The notes: generated by a model from the letters alone, not told the origin. Positions 26,122-35,001 are shown, numbered from the stretch's first letter. The stretch: DNA of 64,000 nt from Candidatus Argoarchaeum ethanivorans (GCA_004193545.1 RPGO01000005.1:62001-126000), one strand, 5' to 3'. Numbers and translations are program-made.

Positions 26122-27828
26122 TCAGTGTCGTTTGAGATAAAATGCAACAAGAATCAGTATTGCAATCACCATCGAAAAGGATATGATTGGGCTTTCCTGC
26201 TGCTCCTTCTGAATAGTTGCTGTTGCACTTTCTTCTGCTCCAGCCACAATCAGTGCAAGTTTGTTCTGCGGGATTGGAATCCCTTTGGCGATTCCACCTA
26301 TCGTGTAGAACCACTCAACACCAGCATCAGGATTGTAGGCGTAATACCATGTCGGATAATACAGGGAAATTGCAGGAAGTTCTCTTGCATAAACGTTCTG
26401 TGCCTCATGGACTGCTTCAAGTCTTTTTGAAGCATCCATCTCATGCATCAGAGAATCGAAGCATTCATTTAACTCCTCGCTCTTGTTGTATCTGGCAGTA
26501 TTCGGACTTGGCTTGGAACCTGGAACCTGGATTGTCTTTTCATAGAGAATCTTCGGATCGGCACCAATGCCGCCGTGTCCGGAGATTGCAAGATCAAAAT
26601 TCCAGTTTATCACTTTCTTATCGACCATTTTCGTGTCAAGAGATGTTAACTCAACTTCTATCCCGACTTTTTCAAGCTGATCTTTCAGGATTTCTCCATC
26701 ACGATCAGGTGCAGGCTGCCCACCAACACCGATCATCGAGACCAGTACCTGAAGTTTGAGGGGGTTTTTATCCTTTATAAAAACACCATTGTCCCATTCA
26801 TAACCAAGTGATTCAATCAATTCCTTTGCTTTCCCGGGATTGTAGGGATAATCCGGAACATTCGGACTTGCCCACACACTCTCACTTGAAATTAACCCAT
26901 AACTTGCAGGCTTTCCGTATCCTCTAAGTGATTTATCCACAAACTCGCTCTGGTTAATCGCATAAGCCAGTGCCTGTCTGAATACGATATTATCAAGAGG
27001 CTGCTTGTTGTGGTTAATCATCAGCTTCTTGTTCCAGTAATGCGGACCTGCTATAACGATAAAACCTTTCTCTGTCATGGTGTCCACCATCTCGGATTTT
27101 ATCGATGCAAAGTTAACTTCGCCGCGCTGCAATGCCATCTGCGGATCGCCAGTTTTCACATAGATCAATTGATCAATAATTGGCTTACCGAGATAGTATT
27201 CATCGAATGCCTCATACTTGTATGTTCCATGCTCCTTGCTGAAATCAGCGTACTTGAATGGACCAGACCCTACAAACGCACCAGGTTCCACGTAGTCCAT
27301 CGGATTTTCAACATCCTTCCAAATATGCTCGGGGAGGATTGGCATGGTGCCACCAATATCCTCCATGAATGGCGCATACGGGCCGCTCATATAGATCTTT
27401 ACCGTGTATTTATCGACTGCCTCTGCCCGATCCACTCGATCGAGTACGACCCAGCCATAAGGATGTTTTTTCATGTAGTGTATGGTAAAAGCAACATCAC
27501 TGGCAGTTACTGGCGTCCCGTCGTGCCATTTTGCATTTTCTACCAGATTAAAGACATAGGTATCTTCATCGTTAAGGTATTCCCAGTTTTCTGCTAACAG
27601 TGGGATTGGACCGCTTGTTTCATTCTTCCATACCAGCGTATCAAAGATGAACTGCATCCTCACGTATCCAGGACCTCTTGCATAGGAAAGATACGGGGAT
27701 GGATATCCCCAATCACCAGCTTTATCTGCAATTCTAATTTCTTTTTCAGATGCAGCACTTATTACTGATGTAGATATACACAGGCAAATGATTGAAGCTG
27801 CAATCAGTATTTGTTTCACATTAGTCAT
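26122..27828 (-). CDS. Extracellular substrate-binding protein (SBP family 5, NikA/OppA-like), C-terminally anchored
   Basis: A 568-residue family-5 solute-binding protein. An N-terminal signal sequence (ILIAASIICLCISTSVIS AA) precedes the binding domain with IPLLAENWEYLNDEDTYVF and WHDGTPVTASDVAFTIHYM, the SBP_bac_5 signature. The C-terminus ends in a hydrophobic helix (ISFSMVIAILILVAFYL) and basic KRH, so it is tethered to the outer face of the cytoplasmic membrane from its C-terminus, as in many archaeal binding proteins. It captures nickel complexes or peptides for the importer encoded downstream. Confidence 0.9.
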   Translation of the reverse strand: MTNVKQILIAASIICLCISTSVISAASEKEIRIADKAGDWGYPSPYLSYARGPGYVRMQFIFDTLVWKNETSGPIPLLAENWEYLNDEDTYVFNLVENAKWHDGTPVTASDVAFTIHYMKKHPYGWVVLDRVDRAEAVDKYTVKIYMSGPYAPFMEDIGGTMPILPEHIWKDVENPMDYVEPGAFVGSGPFKYADFSKEHGTYKYEAFDEYYLGKPIIDQLIYVKTGDPQMALQRGEVNFASIKSEMVDTMTEKGFIVIAGPHYWNKKLMINHNKQPLDNIVFRQALAYAINQSEFVDKSLRGYGKPASYGLISSESVWASPNVPDYPYNPGKAKELIESLGYEWDNGVFIKDKNPLKLQVLVSMIGVGGQPAPDRDGEILKDQLEKVGIEVELTSLDTKMVDKKVINWNFDLAISGHGGIGADPKILYEKTIQVPGSKPSPNTARYNKSEELNECFDSLMHEMDASKRLEAVHEAQNVYARELPAISLYYPTWYYAYNPDAGVEWFYTIGGIAKGIPIPQNKLALIVAGAEESATATIQKEQQESPIISFSMVIAILILVAFYLKRH

Positions 27829-27862
27829 TTATTCTACCTCTTTTATTAATTGTTTATATTCA

Positions 27863-28474
27863 TTACACGGTCTCTGTTAATTCATTAAAGCATGGAATGC
27901 AGTGCGGCTCACCATTTAACAAGCGGATCCTTGTCTCCATTGCAGACTCGCCGCACCTGACGCATTCCACTGATTCATGTATCAGTGCCATAGGCAGCGG
28001 TTCTGGAATAACCTCTTTTATGATCAGTAAATCCTCTTCAGGTAAGTTCAGTATTTCGTTGCTTTTTTTAATATGCAGTTGTTTAAACTCACCTATTTCA
28101 TCCTGGCTTGCTGTTTTCTCCTTAACCCTGGTAAAGAGTTCCAAATGTCTTTTGTCTGTTATAACAGCCTCTTTTTTTATGGAAATTCTCAGTGATCTGT
28201 TAGTTTCACGGTTCATAAATGTATAAACATATTTACCAAAATCATTGAAAATTAGGTTTCCCTTACCAAATGTACAGCCAACGAGTGCCTGAATCGCATC
28301 CACGCCACAGGAGTTGTTCTCAACAATTGCAACCATCTCTTCATCCTTGGAAGGTTTTCCAAGTTCTCGCAGTGCAACCTGTGACACACGTATCCCCATT
28401 GCAAGTCCCGGACATTGATGTCCATGGAAGCTAATAGATTTTTTAAGCATAAATTCTGTATCCTTGGAAATCAC
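27863..28474 (-). CDS. fmdE: FmdE family protein
   Basis: A 203-residue FmdE protein, first gene of the ABC operon (35 bases before the binding protein). It has the diagnostic SISFHGHQCPGLAMGIR near residue 13-29, NNSCGVDAIQALVGCTFGKG, and a C-terminal treble-clef-like zinc site CVRCGES...CIPCF. FmdE was named from the molybdenum formylmethanofuran dehydrogenase operon of a methanogen, but its function is still not fixed; metal or molybdopterin handling is suspected. Start is GTG at 28474. A TATA-like CTTTAAATAG on the minus strand lies about 25-30 bases upstream, so the transcript may be almost leaderless. Confidence 0.88.
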   Translation of the reverse strand: MISKDTEFMLKKSISFHGHQCPGLAMGIRVSQVALRELGKPSKDEEMVAIVENNSCGVDAIQALVGCTFGKGNLIFNDFGKYVYTFMNRETNRSLRISIKKEAVITDKRHLELFTRVKEKTASQDEIGEFKQLHIKKSNEILNLPEEDLLIIKEVIPEPLPMALIHESVECVRCGESAMETRIRLLNGEPHCIPCFNELTETV

Positions 28475-28904
28475 ATTTTGTCCTACTTGTTAATACTATT
28501 TAAAGAATTCGTTAAACGATTTGTCTGAAAAGGAAGCTACCAAATTAGCTTTAAAAGTTCTGGTTTCTAATTTGACAGGTCTTTCTGTTCTATTGAGGCG
28601 TCTTTGGTTTTGTCATGGAAAGATGTGTTGCCTAAGCAGACATGGACTTTTTATCTGGCTTTTTGTAATTATGTTAGTCTGATTCAATCATACCCAAAAA
28701 AGAGATGGGTTTTTAAACCAAAAAGCTTACTTGACGGCTCGTTGTTCCGCAACGCTTCGCGTGTAGCCAATAATAGTTTGTGAAATTGTAAAATTTGGTT
28801 TCGTTGTTGTTCCGCACACGAAGTGTGTGGTTGCGAAAGATAGATTAAGGGTAGATGTTATCAGTAAGAGTTACTACTAATAATTTAATACGGTGAGTTA
28901 AGCT
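28475..28904. other. Intergenic region with repeat copies and a hairpin
   Basis: Between two divergent genes. It holds the fmdE promoter, a diverged inverted copy of the 17390-17530 repeat (28555-28625 and 28700-28740) and a hairpin CCGCACAC-GAA-GTGTGTGG at 28812-28830 (one G-T pair) resembling hairpin II of the dispersed element. The short sequence GTTGTTCCGCAACGCTTCGC at 28741 is a related decayed palindrome. GGTGAG at 28892-28897 is the ribosome site of the next gene. Confidence 0.6.
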
Positions 28905-30179
28905 ATGAGCAAAGAACGTTTTAGAAATTATGCAAGAAAGTTTGAACAGGAAGCAAGAGAGGCAACTCGGCTCAATGAAAGGATTGATCTATATCGGCTG
29001 GCTTCTATACAATATTATAATGCAGGGGACATCTATGCATGTGAAGTGCTTTCCTCGGCTGCTTCTGAGGCAGTAGAGGCAGGCAAGTTCGATAAGGCTT
29101 TTGAACTTTATATTGAAATAGGCAAGCTTTCTTATGATCTGGACAGTGATGACGTCTTCTGGTACCTTGATGCCTGGTGGATTGCAAAGAAGCTTGGCAA
29201 AACGGATGAGCTTGCAATCGAGATCGAGAAAACCTTAAAACGCGGCATTGAACATGCTTCTGATCGGCTCACGAAAGAAAACAAATCTGACGCTTCTCTT
29301 GAGTATGCAAACAGGGTCTATGGGCTGGTTGCAAACTATCATAAAACAACGCTTGATTATAGTGGCTATTTATTAAATATTGAAAAGGCTATCGGGTTTC
29401 TGGCTGAAAAGAAGGATATTGATGAAAAGCGGATAGCTGATGAGTATTCTATGGCAGGAAACAATGTGTACATCACGCATCCGTTAAAAAGTATTGAGTT
29501 GTTCAATAAAGCAGATTCGTACTATAATAAGATTTACGGTTCAACCGAGATTAAGGAAATGAATTACTTTATGCATGAGGATGCAGAGAAGGCAAAAGCT
29601 ATTGAAGAGATAAAATTGCCTGTTAAAATTAAGGTTCATCCTCTGTTGCTTGAATATATGTTCGAGAAAAAATCCACCGATCCTTTTTCTATGCTAAGTG
29701 TGATTACAGAGGATGCACGTGATGCACGCCAGAGTTTGAAATATCTTAAATTCCTGGAAGCTGAGAGATTAAATGTAATACTGGCTGAAACGCATTTATT
29801 GCTGGGCAATTTTGATGAGTCAAAGAAATGCTACATGCGTGCTGTTGAGTGCCTCGAATACATGTTTTATTTTATGGACTTAAAACCTGAAGATAGTTCT
29901 GAAGAAATTAGAAGGATTGCCGAATACGATCTAATTGCTGCAAAAATAGAATATGTTATGGGAAATATGTTTGTGGTCTGTGAACACTATTCTGATGCTG
30001 CCGATAACATGCGTTTGCTTAAGGATTATGAGACTGCATTGAAATACTATGAGATAGCATTAAAATATGCAACTATAACAGAGACACCGCGGGAAAGGTG
30101 GGATAATATGCGAAGAGAAACTGTTGAAGGTGTAGAAGAAAAAATAAATGAAGTACGAGTAATTATAGAACAAAAATAA
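28905..30179 (+). CDS. Unknown helical-repeat (TPR/SNAP-like) protein
   Basis: A 424-residue soluble protein, nearly all helix, with TPR-like spacing of small and aromatic residues: LYRLASIQYYNAGDIYACEV, FDKAFELYIEIGKLSYDL, THPLKSIELFNKADSYYNKI and DYETALKYYEIALKYA. The layout (N-terminal FRNYARKFEQEA helix, then a right-handed solenoid) recalls alpha-SNAP-like or generic TPR scaffolds. I do not recognise a specific family or catalytic residues. ATG follows GGTGAG. The methyltransferase gene follows by 13 bases, so the two are probably co-transcribed and may act together. Confidence 0.6.
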   Translation: MSKERFRNYARKFEQEAREATRLNERIDLYRLASIQYYNAGDIYACEVLSSAASEAVEAGKFDKAFELYIEIGKLSYDLDSDDVFWYLDAWWIAKKLGKTDELAIEIEKTLKRGIEHASDRLTKENKSDASLEYANRVYGLVANYHKTTLDYSGYLLNIEKAIGFLAEKKDIDEKRIADEYSMAGNNVYITHPLKSIELFNKADSYYNKIYGSTEIKEMNYFMHEDAEKAKAIEEIKLPVKIKVHPLLLEYMFEKKSTDPFSMLSVITEDARDARQSLKYLKFLEAERLNVILAETHLLLGNFDESKKCYMRAVECLEYMFYFMDLKPEDSSEEIRRIAEYDLIAAKIEYVMGNMFVVCEHYSDAADNMRLLKDYETALKYYEIALKYATITETPRERWDNMRRETVEGVEEKINEVRVIIEQK

Positions 30180-30192
30180 GGTTGTGGAATAA

Positions 30193-30852
30193 TTGAAGAA
30201 GGATCCTCTTCACGCTATACTTGAAGAAGTTAGAGATAGCTGGGGTATCAGAAGCCCGGATGACGAACACTGGCAGGCAAAAAGACGCAAGACTGCTGGT
30301 GAATACGAATGGGTACTTGAAAACCTTGCTCTTAAACAAAGCGACAAGCTCTTGGACATTGGCTGTGGAACCGGTTTGTTTCTTGAATATATAAACGAGA
30401 TGGTTGATACATCTATTGGAATCGATATAAGTGAAACCATGTTGAAACGAGCCAGTAGAAATCTTGCATATAAACACAACGTTTCACTCTTGCGATCTGC
30501 AGCACCATTACTTCCCTTTTGTAAACCTATATTCAATAAAATTGTAATTGTCCATGCAGCCTTTGGTGTGTTCATACCAAACCCGCACCTGTGGAATATT
30601 TACAACGAGGATATGATGGATCTGAGCGCTGATGTAATAAAAAATGCATTCAGTTTACTTTTACCTTATGGTGTACTGGTGTTAACACTTGCACCCGGCA
30701 GCGAAGATGTAGGGGAAAAGGTTAAACAAAAACTGATACCGGATGCAATGAAAAAAGCGGGAATAGGAACAGAAGATGCTTCAGTTACAACGACAGTAAG
30801 AAAACTTGAAAGTACGTATTTTGCCCTTGTTAGAATAGAGAAAAAGTCTTAA
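30193..30852 (+). CDS. Class I SAM-dependent methyltransferase
   Basis: A 219-residue methyltransferase: motif I LLDIGCGTGLFLEYI binds SAM, GIDISETML is the acidic motif II, and PYGVLVLTLAPGS matches the late beta strand of UbiE/Methyltransf_11-type enzymes. The substrate is unknown. It starts with TTG at 30193, following GGTTGTGG; no ATG is available before motif I except deep inside. It lies 13 bases after the helical-repeat gene and is probably translated from the same mRNA. A cysteine-free C-terminus shows no extra domain. Confidence 0.8.
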   Translation: MKKDPLHAILEEVRDSWGIRSPDDEHWQAKRRKTAGEYEWVLENLALKQSDKLLDIGCGTGLFLEYINEMVDTSIGIDISETMLKRASRNLAYKHNVSLLRSAAPLLPFCKPIFNKIVIVHAAFGVFIPNPHLWNIYNEDMMDLSADVIKNAFSLLLPYGVLVLTLAPGSEDVGEKVKQKLIPDAMKKAGIGTEDASVTTTVRKLESTYFALVRIEKKS

Positions 30853-30903
30853 TCATCTTTGCTGTATATCCAAAAAAAAACAGATACGGTTTTTATAGAT
30901 ATC

Positions 30904-31515
30904 TTAATGGCCTCTATAAATTCTGCAAGCCTCAACAAGCCTCTTTACTGTCTTATAGAGGCTCTCCAAACCCACGCTGTCTGCCGCTGCTCCCTCTGCC
31001 TTCTTATCCTTTGACCATATCGATGCTCCAAGATTTGCTCCAAACGATCCACCACCGACAGGTATCATCTCGTTAATGAGGAAAAAGTCAATGATCGTTC
31101 GAATTGCAATCTCCTGGCCACCGCTTCGATCCCCTCCAATAGCAACAGCCGCCCCAACCTTGCCACTGAGTGCATGAACGTCCCTTGCAACGAGAGCACG
31201 ACATCGATCCATCAAAACCTTTGCCTGTCCGCTAACTGTCCCCTGATAAACAGGTGTCCCTATGATAATTGCATCAGCCCAGAGAAGAAGTGGATAAAGC
31301 TCGAGCATTCCATCATTATATATGCACCCACCTTTCCTGATGCAGTGATCACAGTGGATGCAAAACTTAAGCTCTTTTCTATGAACAGAGAAATACCTGG
31401 CCTCAACCGCTCCAAGTTCACCTGCATATTTTAGAGCTTTTCTTACGACATAATCTGTTGCAGCCTTGCGAGGGCTTGCTGAGATACCAAGGATCTTTAT
31501 CATCTTTGTATTCAT
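30904..31515 (-). CDS. Iron-sulfur flavoprotein (Isf family, NADPH-FMN reductase fold)
   Basis: A 203-residue flavodoxin-fold protein starting KILGISASPRKAATDY (FMN phosphate loop), with the compact cluster motif CIHCDHCIRKGGC (CX2CX2CX5C) that ligates a 4Fe-4S cluster in Isf of methanogens, and GTPVYQGTVSGQAK near the flavin ring. Methanogen Isf proteins pass electrons from ferredoxin to O2 or H2O2 and are linked to oxidative-stress defence. It lies 121 bases after the siroheme reductase gene on the same strand, so it is either the last gene of that cluster or has its own promoter. Confidence 0.88.
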   Translation of the reverse strand: MNTKMIKILGISASPRKAATDYVVRKALKYAGELGAVEARYFSVHRKELKFCIHCDHCIRKGGCIYNDGMLELYPLLLWADAIIIGTPVYQGTVSGQAKVLMDRCRALVARDVHALSGKVGAAVAIGGDRSGGQEIAIRTIIDFFLINEMIPVGGGSFGANLGASIWSKDKKAEGAAADSVGLESLYKTVKRLVEACRIYRGH

Positions 31516-31636
31516 TAGCGAATGTAGTGCCTTATCTCTTGATTACTTATTGTGTCATCAAGATTCGTTATTCTCATACATGAAGTGTATACTCTTGACT
31601 CATGAAGTTTATCAAGACCTTCATCCTTCTCCTTTA

Positions 31637-32308
31637 TCAGAGCACTTTTTTCGTAAACTCTTCGAACCCGATCCTGTCAGTGAATTCGCCGATTCGTTCC
31701 TTTGGCTTTGCGTTCGTTTTATAATAATCAATCACGCTCTGCGTTACCTTAATCGCATCCTCGATTGACTCAACATAAGCCAATTCCTTTGCGATTCTCG
31801 GCTTCCTGCCAGCATTTCCTCCGACTACTACCTTAAATCCGTCCCTGAAGCCAAAGAAGCCAATGTCTCTCACCCATGACTCGCCGCAGCAGTTTGCACA
31901 TCCTGATACGCCTATCTTGAACTTGGCAGGAAGACTCATGCCGTGATACGCATCATTAAGAGCCATGCCAAGACCAAGGCTGTCTGAAACACCGCGCTTA
32001 CAAAATGCCGTTCCAGGACAGGTTTTCACGCTTCGCACGCATAATCCGATTGCTGCGCCCATGTCCATACCGAGATCGTTCCAGACAGAATCGATATCTT
32101 CTTCCTTGAGTCCAACGATTGCCATCCGCTGTGCACCCGTGATCTTTATCGCGGCTGCACCATATTTCTCTGCAACATCTGCAATCTTCCTTAAAACATC
32201 GGGAGGGACCACACCTGCTGGTATAGCTGGTGCTATCGCATATGTCTCCCTGTCTCTCTGCAAGATTGCTCCCTTCTCTGGAAGGTCTGTCTTCTTTTCA
32301 TTAGCCAT
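31637..32308 (-). CDS. Small siroheme/Fe4S4 sulfite- or nitrite-reductase-like protein
   Basis: A 223-residue stand-alone NiR/SiR domain protein. The N-terminal ferredoxin-like half is followed by the siroheme-binding GAQRMAIVGL segment and the coupled cluster motifs C97-X5-C103 (TCPGTAFC) and C137-X3-C141 (GCANCC). This is the minimal size class of archaeal sulfite-reductase-like proteins without a separate ferredoxin domain. It would do multi-electron reduction of sulfite or nitrite in the cytoplasm given an electron donor. GAGGCGA precedes the ATG. It lies in the octaheme cytochrome cluster, with an iron-sulfur flavoprotein downstream as a plausible donor (inference). Confidence 0.88.
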   Translation of the reverse strand: MANEKKTDLPEKGAILQRDRETYAIAPAIPAGVVPPDVLRKIADVAEKYGAAAIKITGAQRMAIVGLKEEDIDSVWNDLGMDMGAAIGLCVRSVKTCPGTAFCKRGVSDSLGLGMALNDAYHGMSLPAKFKIGVSGCANCCGESWVRDIGFFGFRDGFKVVVGGNAGRKPRIAKELAYVESIEDAIKVTQSVIDYYKTNAKPKERIGEFTDRIGFEEFTKKVL

Positions 32309-32389
32309 TTCTATCGCCTCTGCTTTCTTTCTTCTGGTATTAGTACACGTTTTGTCTGTTTAATTATTGCTTCCATTTTTATTACCTGG

Positions 32390-32773
32390 TTACCACCCAT
32401 GTGCTTCAAATCGCATGAGAACTCCTTTTAAACCGGCTTTGTGCCGTGCCTCGTCCTTTGATGCTCGTTCAAAGAAGCGTGCAGCATCGATCATGTTCTC
32501 TGCTTCCGCTTTCTTTGCAGCATTTGCCTTCTCGGTTTCAGCCATAGTCTCGCCTTTTAACATCATCTCAAGGTTCGACCTTGTGTCTTTGATCATACCG
32601 AGAAGTTCAGCGATCTCTGCGGCATGCCATGCTTCATCCATTGCAACCTGCCTGAAATACATTGCTGCAGTGTGGTGTCCCTCGCGCTCAGCCTGCTTTG
32701 ACATTGCAAGATAGAGCCCGACTTCTGTTGTTTCGCCTTTAAAGTTTGCTTCAAGTTCTTTTTTTGTTGTCAT
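32390..32773 (-). CDS. Rubrerythrin-like diiron protein without rubredoxin domain
   Basis: A 127-residue four-helix protein with paired diiron motifs DEAWH (Glu47, His50) and DEARH (Glu108, His111) and helix-1/3 KGET motifs (residues 12-15 and 73-76) supplying the other glutamates. It matches the erythrin part of rubrerythrin; the C-terminal rubredoxin domain is missing, so electrons must come from another protein. Such proteins reduce peroxide or handle oxygen in anaerobes. AGAGGT lies seven bases before the ATG. It is the third gene of the cluster, 49 bases after the cytochrome gene. Confidence 0.85.
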   Translation of the reverse strand: MTTKKELEANFKGETTEVGLYLAMSKQAEREGHHTAAMYFRQVAMDEAWHAAEIAELLGMIKDTRSNLEMMLKGETMAETEKANAAKKAEAENMIDAARFFERASKDEARHKAGLKGVLMRFEAHGW

Positions 32774-32822
32774 TTTATACCTCTAAATTTATATTTCTAA
32801 ATAAAAAATAAAAAAGTAATAT

Positions 32823-34220
32823 TTACCCTCTTCTCCTCAACAGAACGAATAGAGCAAGAATCGATGTGAACGAGAAGACTGCCCCGAACCCTGGACTCTC
32901 TGCTGTATTTGCTTTGGTCTCTGCCGTTCCAGTCATCCCTTCAGCTACTACAGCCTCTGCAAGCTCTGCTTCAGCCCGAAGACTCCTGTCTTCTGACTTG
33001 ATCGCAACCGCTGTCTCCTTAAGCGGTCCCCAGCCGTACCACTGTTCTTGATCCGCGTTTGCATGAAACGCGCTCTGGAAACAGCGCATCCGGTACTTCA
33101 TCCACATAACCCAGAGATCCTCTTCGATCGTGTGCGACTGATCGTAGAACCTGAGAACATCAGGATACGGGTAGGACGGGAGTTCGTCGATGTAATCAGG
33201 CTCTGGGAGAATTCCATCGCGGTGCAGTGCTGCAACAATCTCGACTGACTCCGCGTAGACCCTGTCAGCTTCCCGAAGCATCTGGTCGCCTTCCTCGAGT
33301 GAGATTCTTGCGAACTTCTCTGAGTGGCAGTCGCCACACACTGCGATCATTTCCTCACGGGGTGCGTTCCACTCGGCAATCGTGAGTCTCGCAAGCTTTG
33401 CAGGGCCTATAAGATCAAATCTTGCTGTTGGGTTTCCGTCAGCATCAAGGACACCGTACGACTTAAGAACCGTTGCCCGATCGTCAGCCCATTCTTTGTT
33501 GGGCTCCTCGACCCTGACGCCAAGAAATCCCCAACTCGTGATAACATTGTGGTCTCCGTTCTTCAGGTGGCACATCTGGCACGTGGGGGCGGTGTAACTC
33601 GCTTTCGCATCAGAGATTGGTGCGCTCCAGTCCCAGTCATCGCCCTCTGTCAGGTAGATCGAACCGTGCTTTGAGGTTGAATACATCTCCCACTGGGCAT
33701 GGTCGAAGCCCTGATGGCAGGTCATGCATGCTTCAGGTCTTCTCGCCTCGGCTTCTGAAAAGCTGTGCCTCGTATGGCAGCTGTCACAGCCAGTAACACC
33801 GTAGTGGTACTCATCCCAGCCAGTCTCGTCCTTCGCTCCAATCTTGTGGCAGCCTCCGCAGCCCTTTTGACCTTCCATCAGTTCTTTTGGCTGATCCGCG
33901 GTCGTTGGCATCGCAAACATCGCAGTCCATGCGAGGCTGTGCTTTCCGTCCATGTACTGCGCGTCCTGCGTAGCATGACACGCACCGCACGTCTCGTGTG
34001 TCGGCATCTTCGCCTTGTCAACGGTAGCAATCGAACTGTGAGCTGTTCCGTGACAGGTTGAGCAATCGACGTCGTTGCCCATCGCACCGCTCTTGAAATC
34101 TTTGACAATCTCTGGAGTGACGGTGATGTGGCAGTCAATACAAGTTGATGCTGCTACTGATCCCATCAGGATAGAGGGGGTCAGTAACAACAAAACCAAT
34201 AATATAAAAAATCCCTTCAT
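32823..34220 (-). CDS. Octaheme c-type cytochrome, hydroxylamine-oxidoreductase-like, with PGF-CTERM anchor
   Basis: A 465-residue exported multiheme cytochrome. A signal peptide (residues 1-25) is followed by eight CXXCH motifs at residues 27, 53, 78, 121, 145, 165, 214 and 295. The number, spacing and the helical C-terminal region (DEQ-type QEQWYGWGPLKE after RMRCFQSAFHANA) match the octaheme HAO/nitrite-reductase family. I could not identify the crosslinking tyrosine of true hydroxylamine oxidase, so a reductive role (nitrite, hydroxylamine or sulfite) is as likely. The C-terminus is PGF, a hydrophobic helix (SFTSILALFVLL) and RRRG: the PGF-CTERM signal recognised by archaeosortase A, so the protein is lipid-anchored outside the membrane. 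AGGAGA precedes the ATG. It sits in a redox gene cluster. Confidence 0.93.
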   Translation of the reverse strand: MKGFFILLVLLLLTPSILMGSVAASTCIDCHITVTPEIVKDFKSGAMGNDVDCSTCHGTAHSSIATVDKAKMPTHETCGACHATQDAQYMDGKHSLAWTAMFAMPTTADQPKELMEGQKGCGGCHKIGAKDETGWDEYHYGVTGCDSCHTRHSFSEAEARRPEACMTCHQGFDHAQWEMYSTSKHGSIYLTEGDDWDWSAPISDAKASYTAPTCQMCHLKNGDHNVITSWGFLGVRVEEPNKEWADDRATVLKSYGVLDADGNPTARFDLIGPAKLARLTIAEWNAPREEMIAVCGDCHSEKFARISLEEGDQMLREADRVYAESVEIVAALHRDGILPEPDYIDELPSYPYPDVLRFYDQSHTIEEDLWVMWMKYRMRCFQSAFHANADQEQWYGWGPLKETAVAIKSEDRSLRAEAELAEAVVAEGMTGTAETKANTAESPGFGAVFSFTSILALFVLLRRRG

Positions 34221-34252
34221 AATCTTTTATCTCCTGTTGTGTGTTTTTATTA

Positions 34253-34969
34253 TTATTGTTTCTTTTCGAGCACGCTTACATCCGGATTCTTTTCACCATA
34301 CTTACTGACAAGCTCTGCCAGCACCTCACCCCTTGACTTTCCTTCGTTCTCAAGCCTCTTGATTAACTGGTAAGCAGCAAAGAGCGTTGACGGGCCGATC
34401 TCTGATGCAAAGTTACCGACTCCCTGGTTCCAGACAAAGAGTGAGAAGAGTTCGTCCAGTTCGGAAACAGTGACGCCTTCAAAGTATGCCTTCACCAGTT
34501 CTCGTGTCGCCTGACGAATGCAACCTGAACCAACAGCATTTGCAAGCGAGAGCAAGTATTTAGTCTTTTGGTCTATGGCGGACTCTTCTTTATTCCAGAC
34601 AAGCTGCCAAAACTGTGACGTTATCTTGCCAAGCGTTTTGTCGACTTTGCCGAGATTGAGAAGAGCTGCCGGGTGCAGCGGAACGTTTGTACCGGCACCA
34701 GCCTCTCTTGTTTCTACCCGGTAGAAATACGACCGGTATTCATTATCCGAGATTTTCTCGGTACTGTGATTAAAGCCAAGGTCTTTCAGAGTAGAATAAA
34801 GCGGGATCGGTTCGAAACTCTGAATCACACAGATTCCACTACCAGCAGCAACCTCTTTGGCTTTTGCAAGACTCGCTGACAGGAAACTGCCTGCAAGTCC
34901 TCTGCCGTCCAACACTTCAAATGAGTCCTTCTTATCAGTCCATTCTTTGGTCATGGATATCGCCTTCAT
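34253..34969 (-). CDS. DUF2249/TusA-like plus AhpD-like two-domain protein
   Basis: A 238-residue cytoplasmic protein. Residues 1-80 have the DUF2249/SirA-like pattern FEVLDGRGLAGSF...GSGICVIQSFEPIPLYSTL, a fold related to the sulfur carrier TusA but without its CPxP cysteine. Residues 95-215 are an AhpD/carboxymuconolactone-decarboxylase-like helical domain; the usual CXXC pair is reduced to a single Cys (GSGCIRQATREL), so classical peroxidase chemistry is doubtful. It is the first gene of the cluster, 32 bases before the octaheme cytochrome. ATG at 34969 is used; an ATG at 34954 with AAGGCGAT upstream is an alternative start. Confidence 0.75.
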   Translation of the reverse strand: MKAISMTKEWTDKKDSFEVLDGRGLAGSFLSASLAKAKEVAAGSGICVIQSFEPIPLYSTLKDLGFNHSTEKISDNEYRSYFYRVETREAGAGTNVPLHPAALLNLGKVDKTLGKITSQFWQLVWNKEESAIDQKTKYLLSLANAVGSGCIRQATRELVKAYFEGVTVSELDELFSLFVWNQGVGNFASEIGPSTLFAAYQLIKRLENEGKSRGEVLAELVSKYGEKNPDVSVLEKKQ

Positions 34970-35001
34970 GCACGTAAACTTTTCAATTGTTTACTGCTAT
35001 A

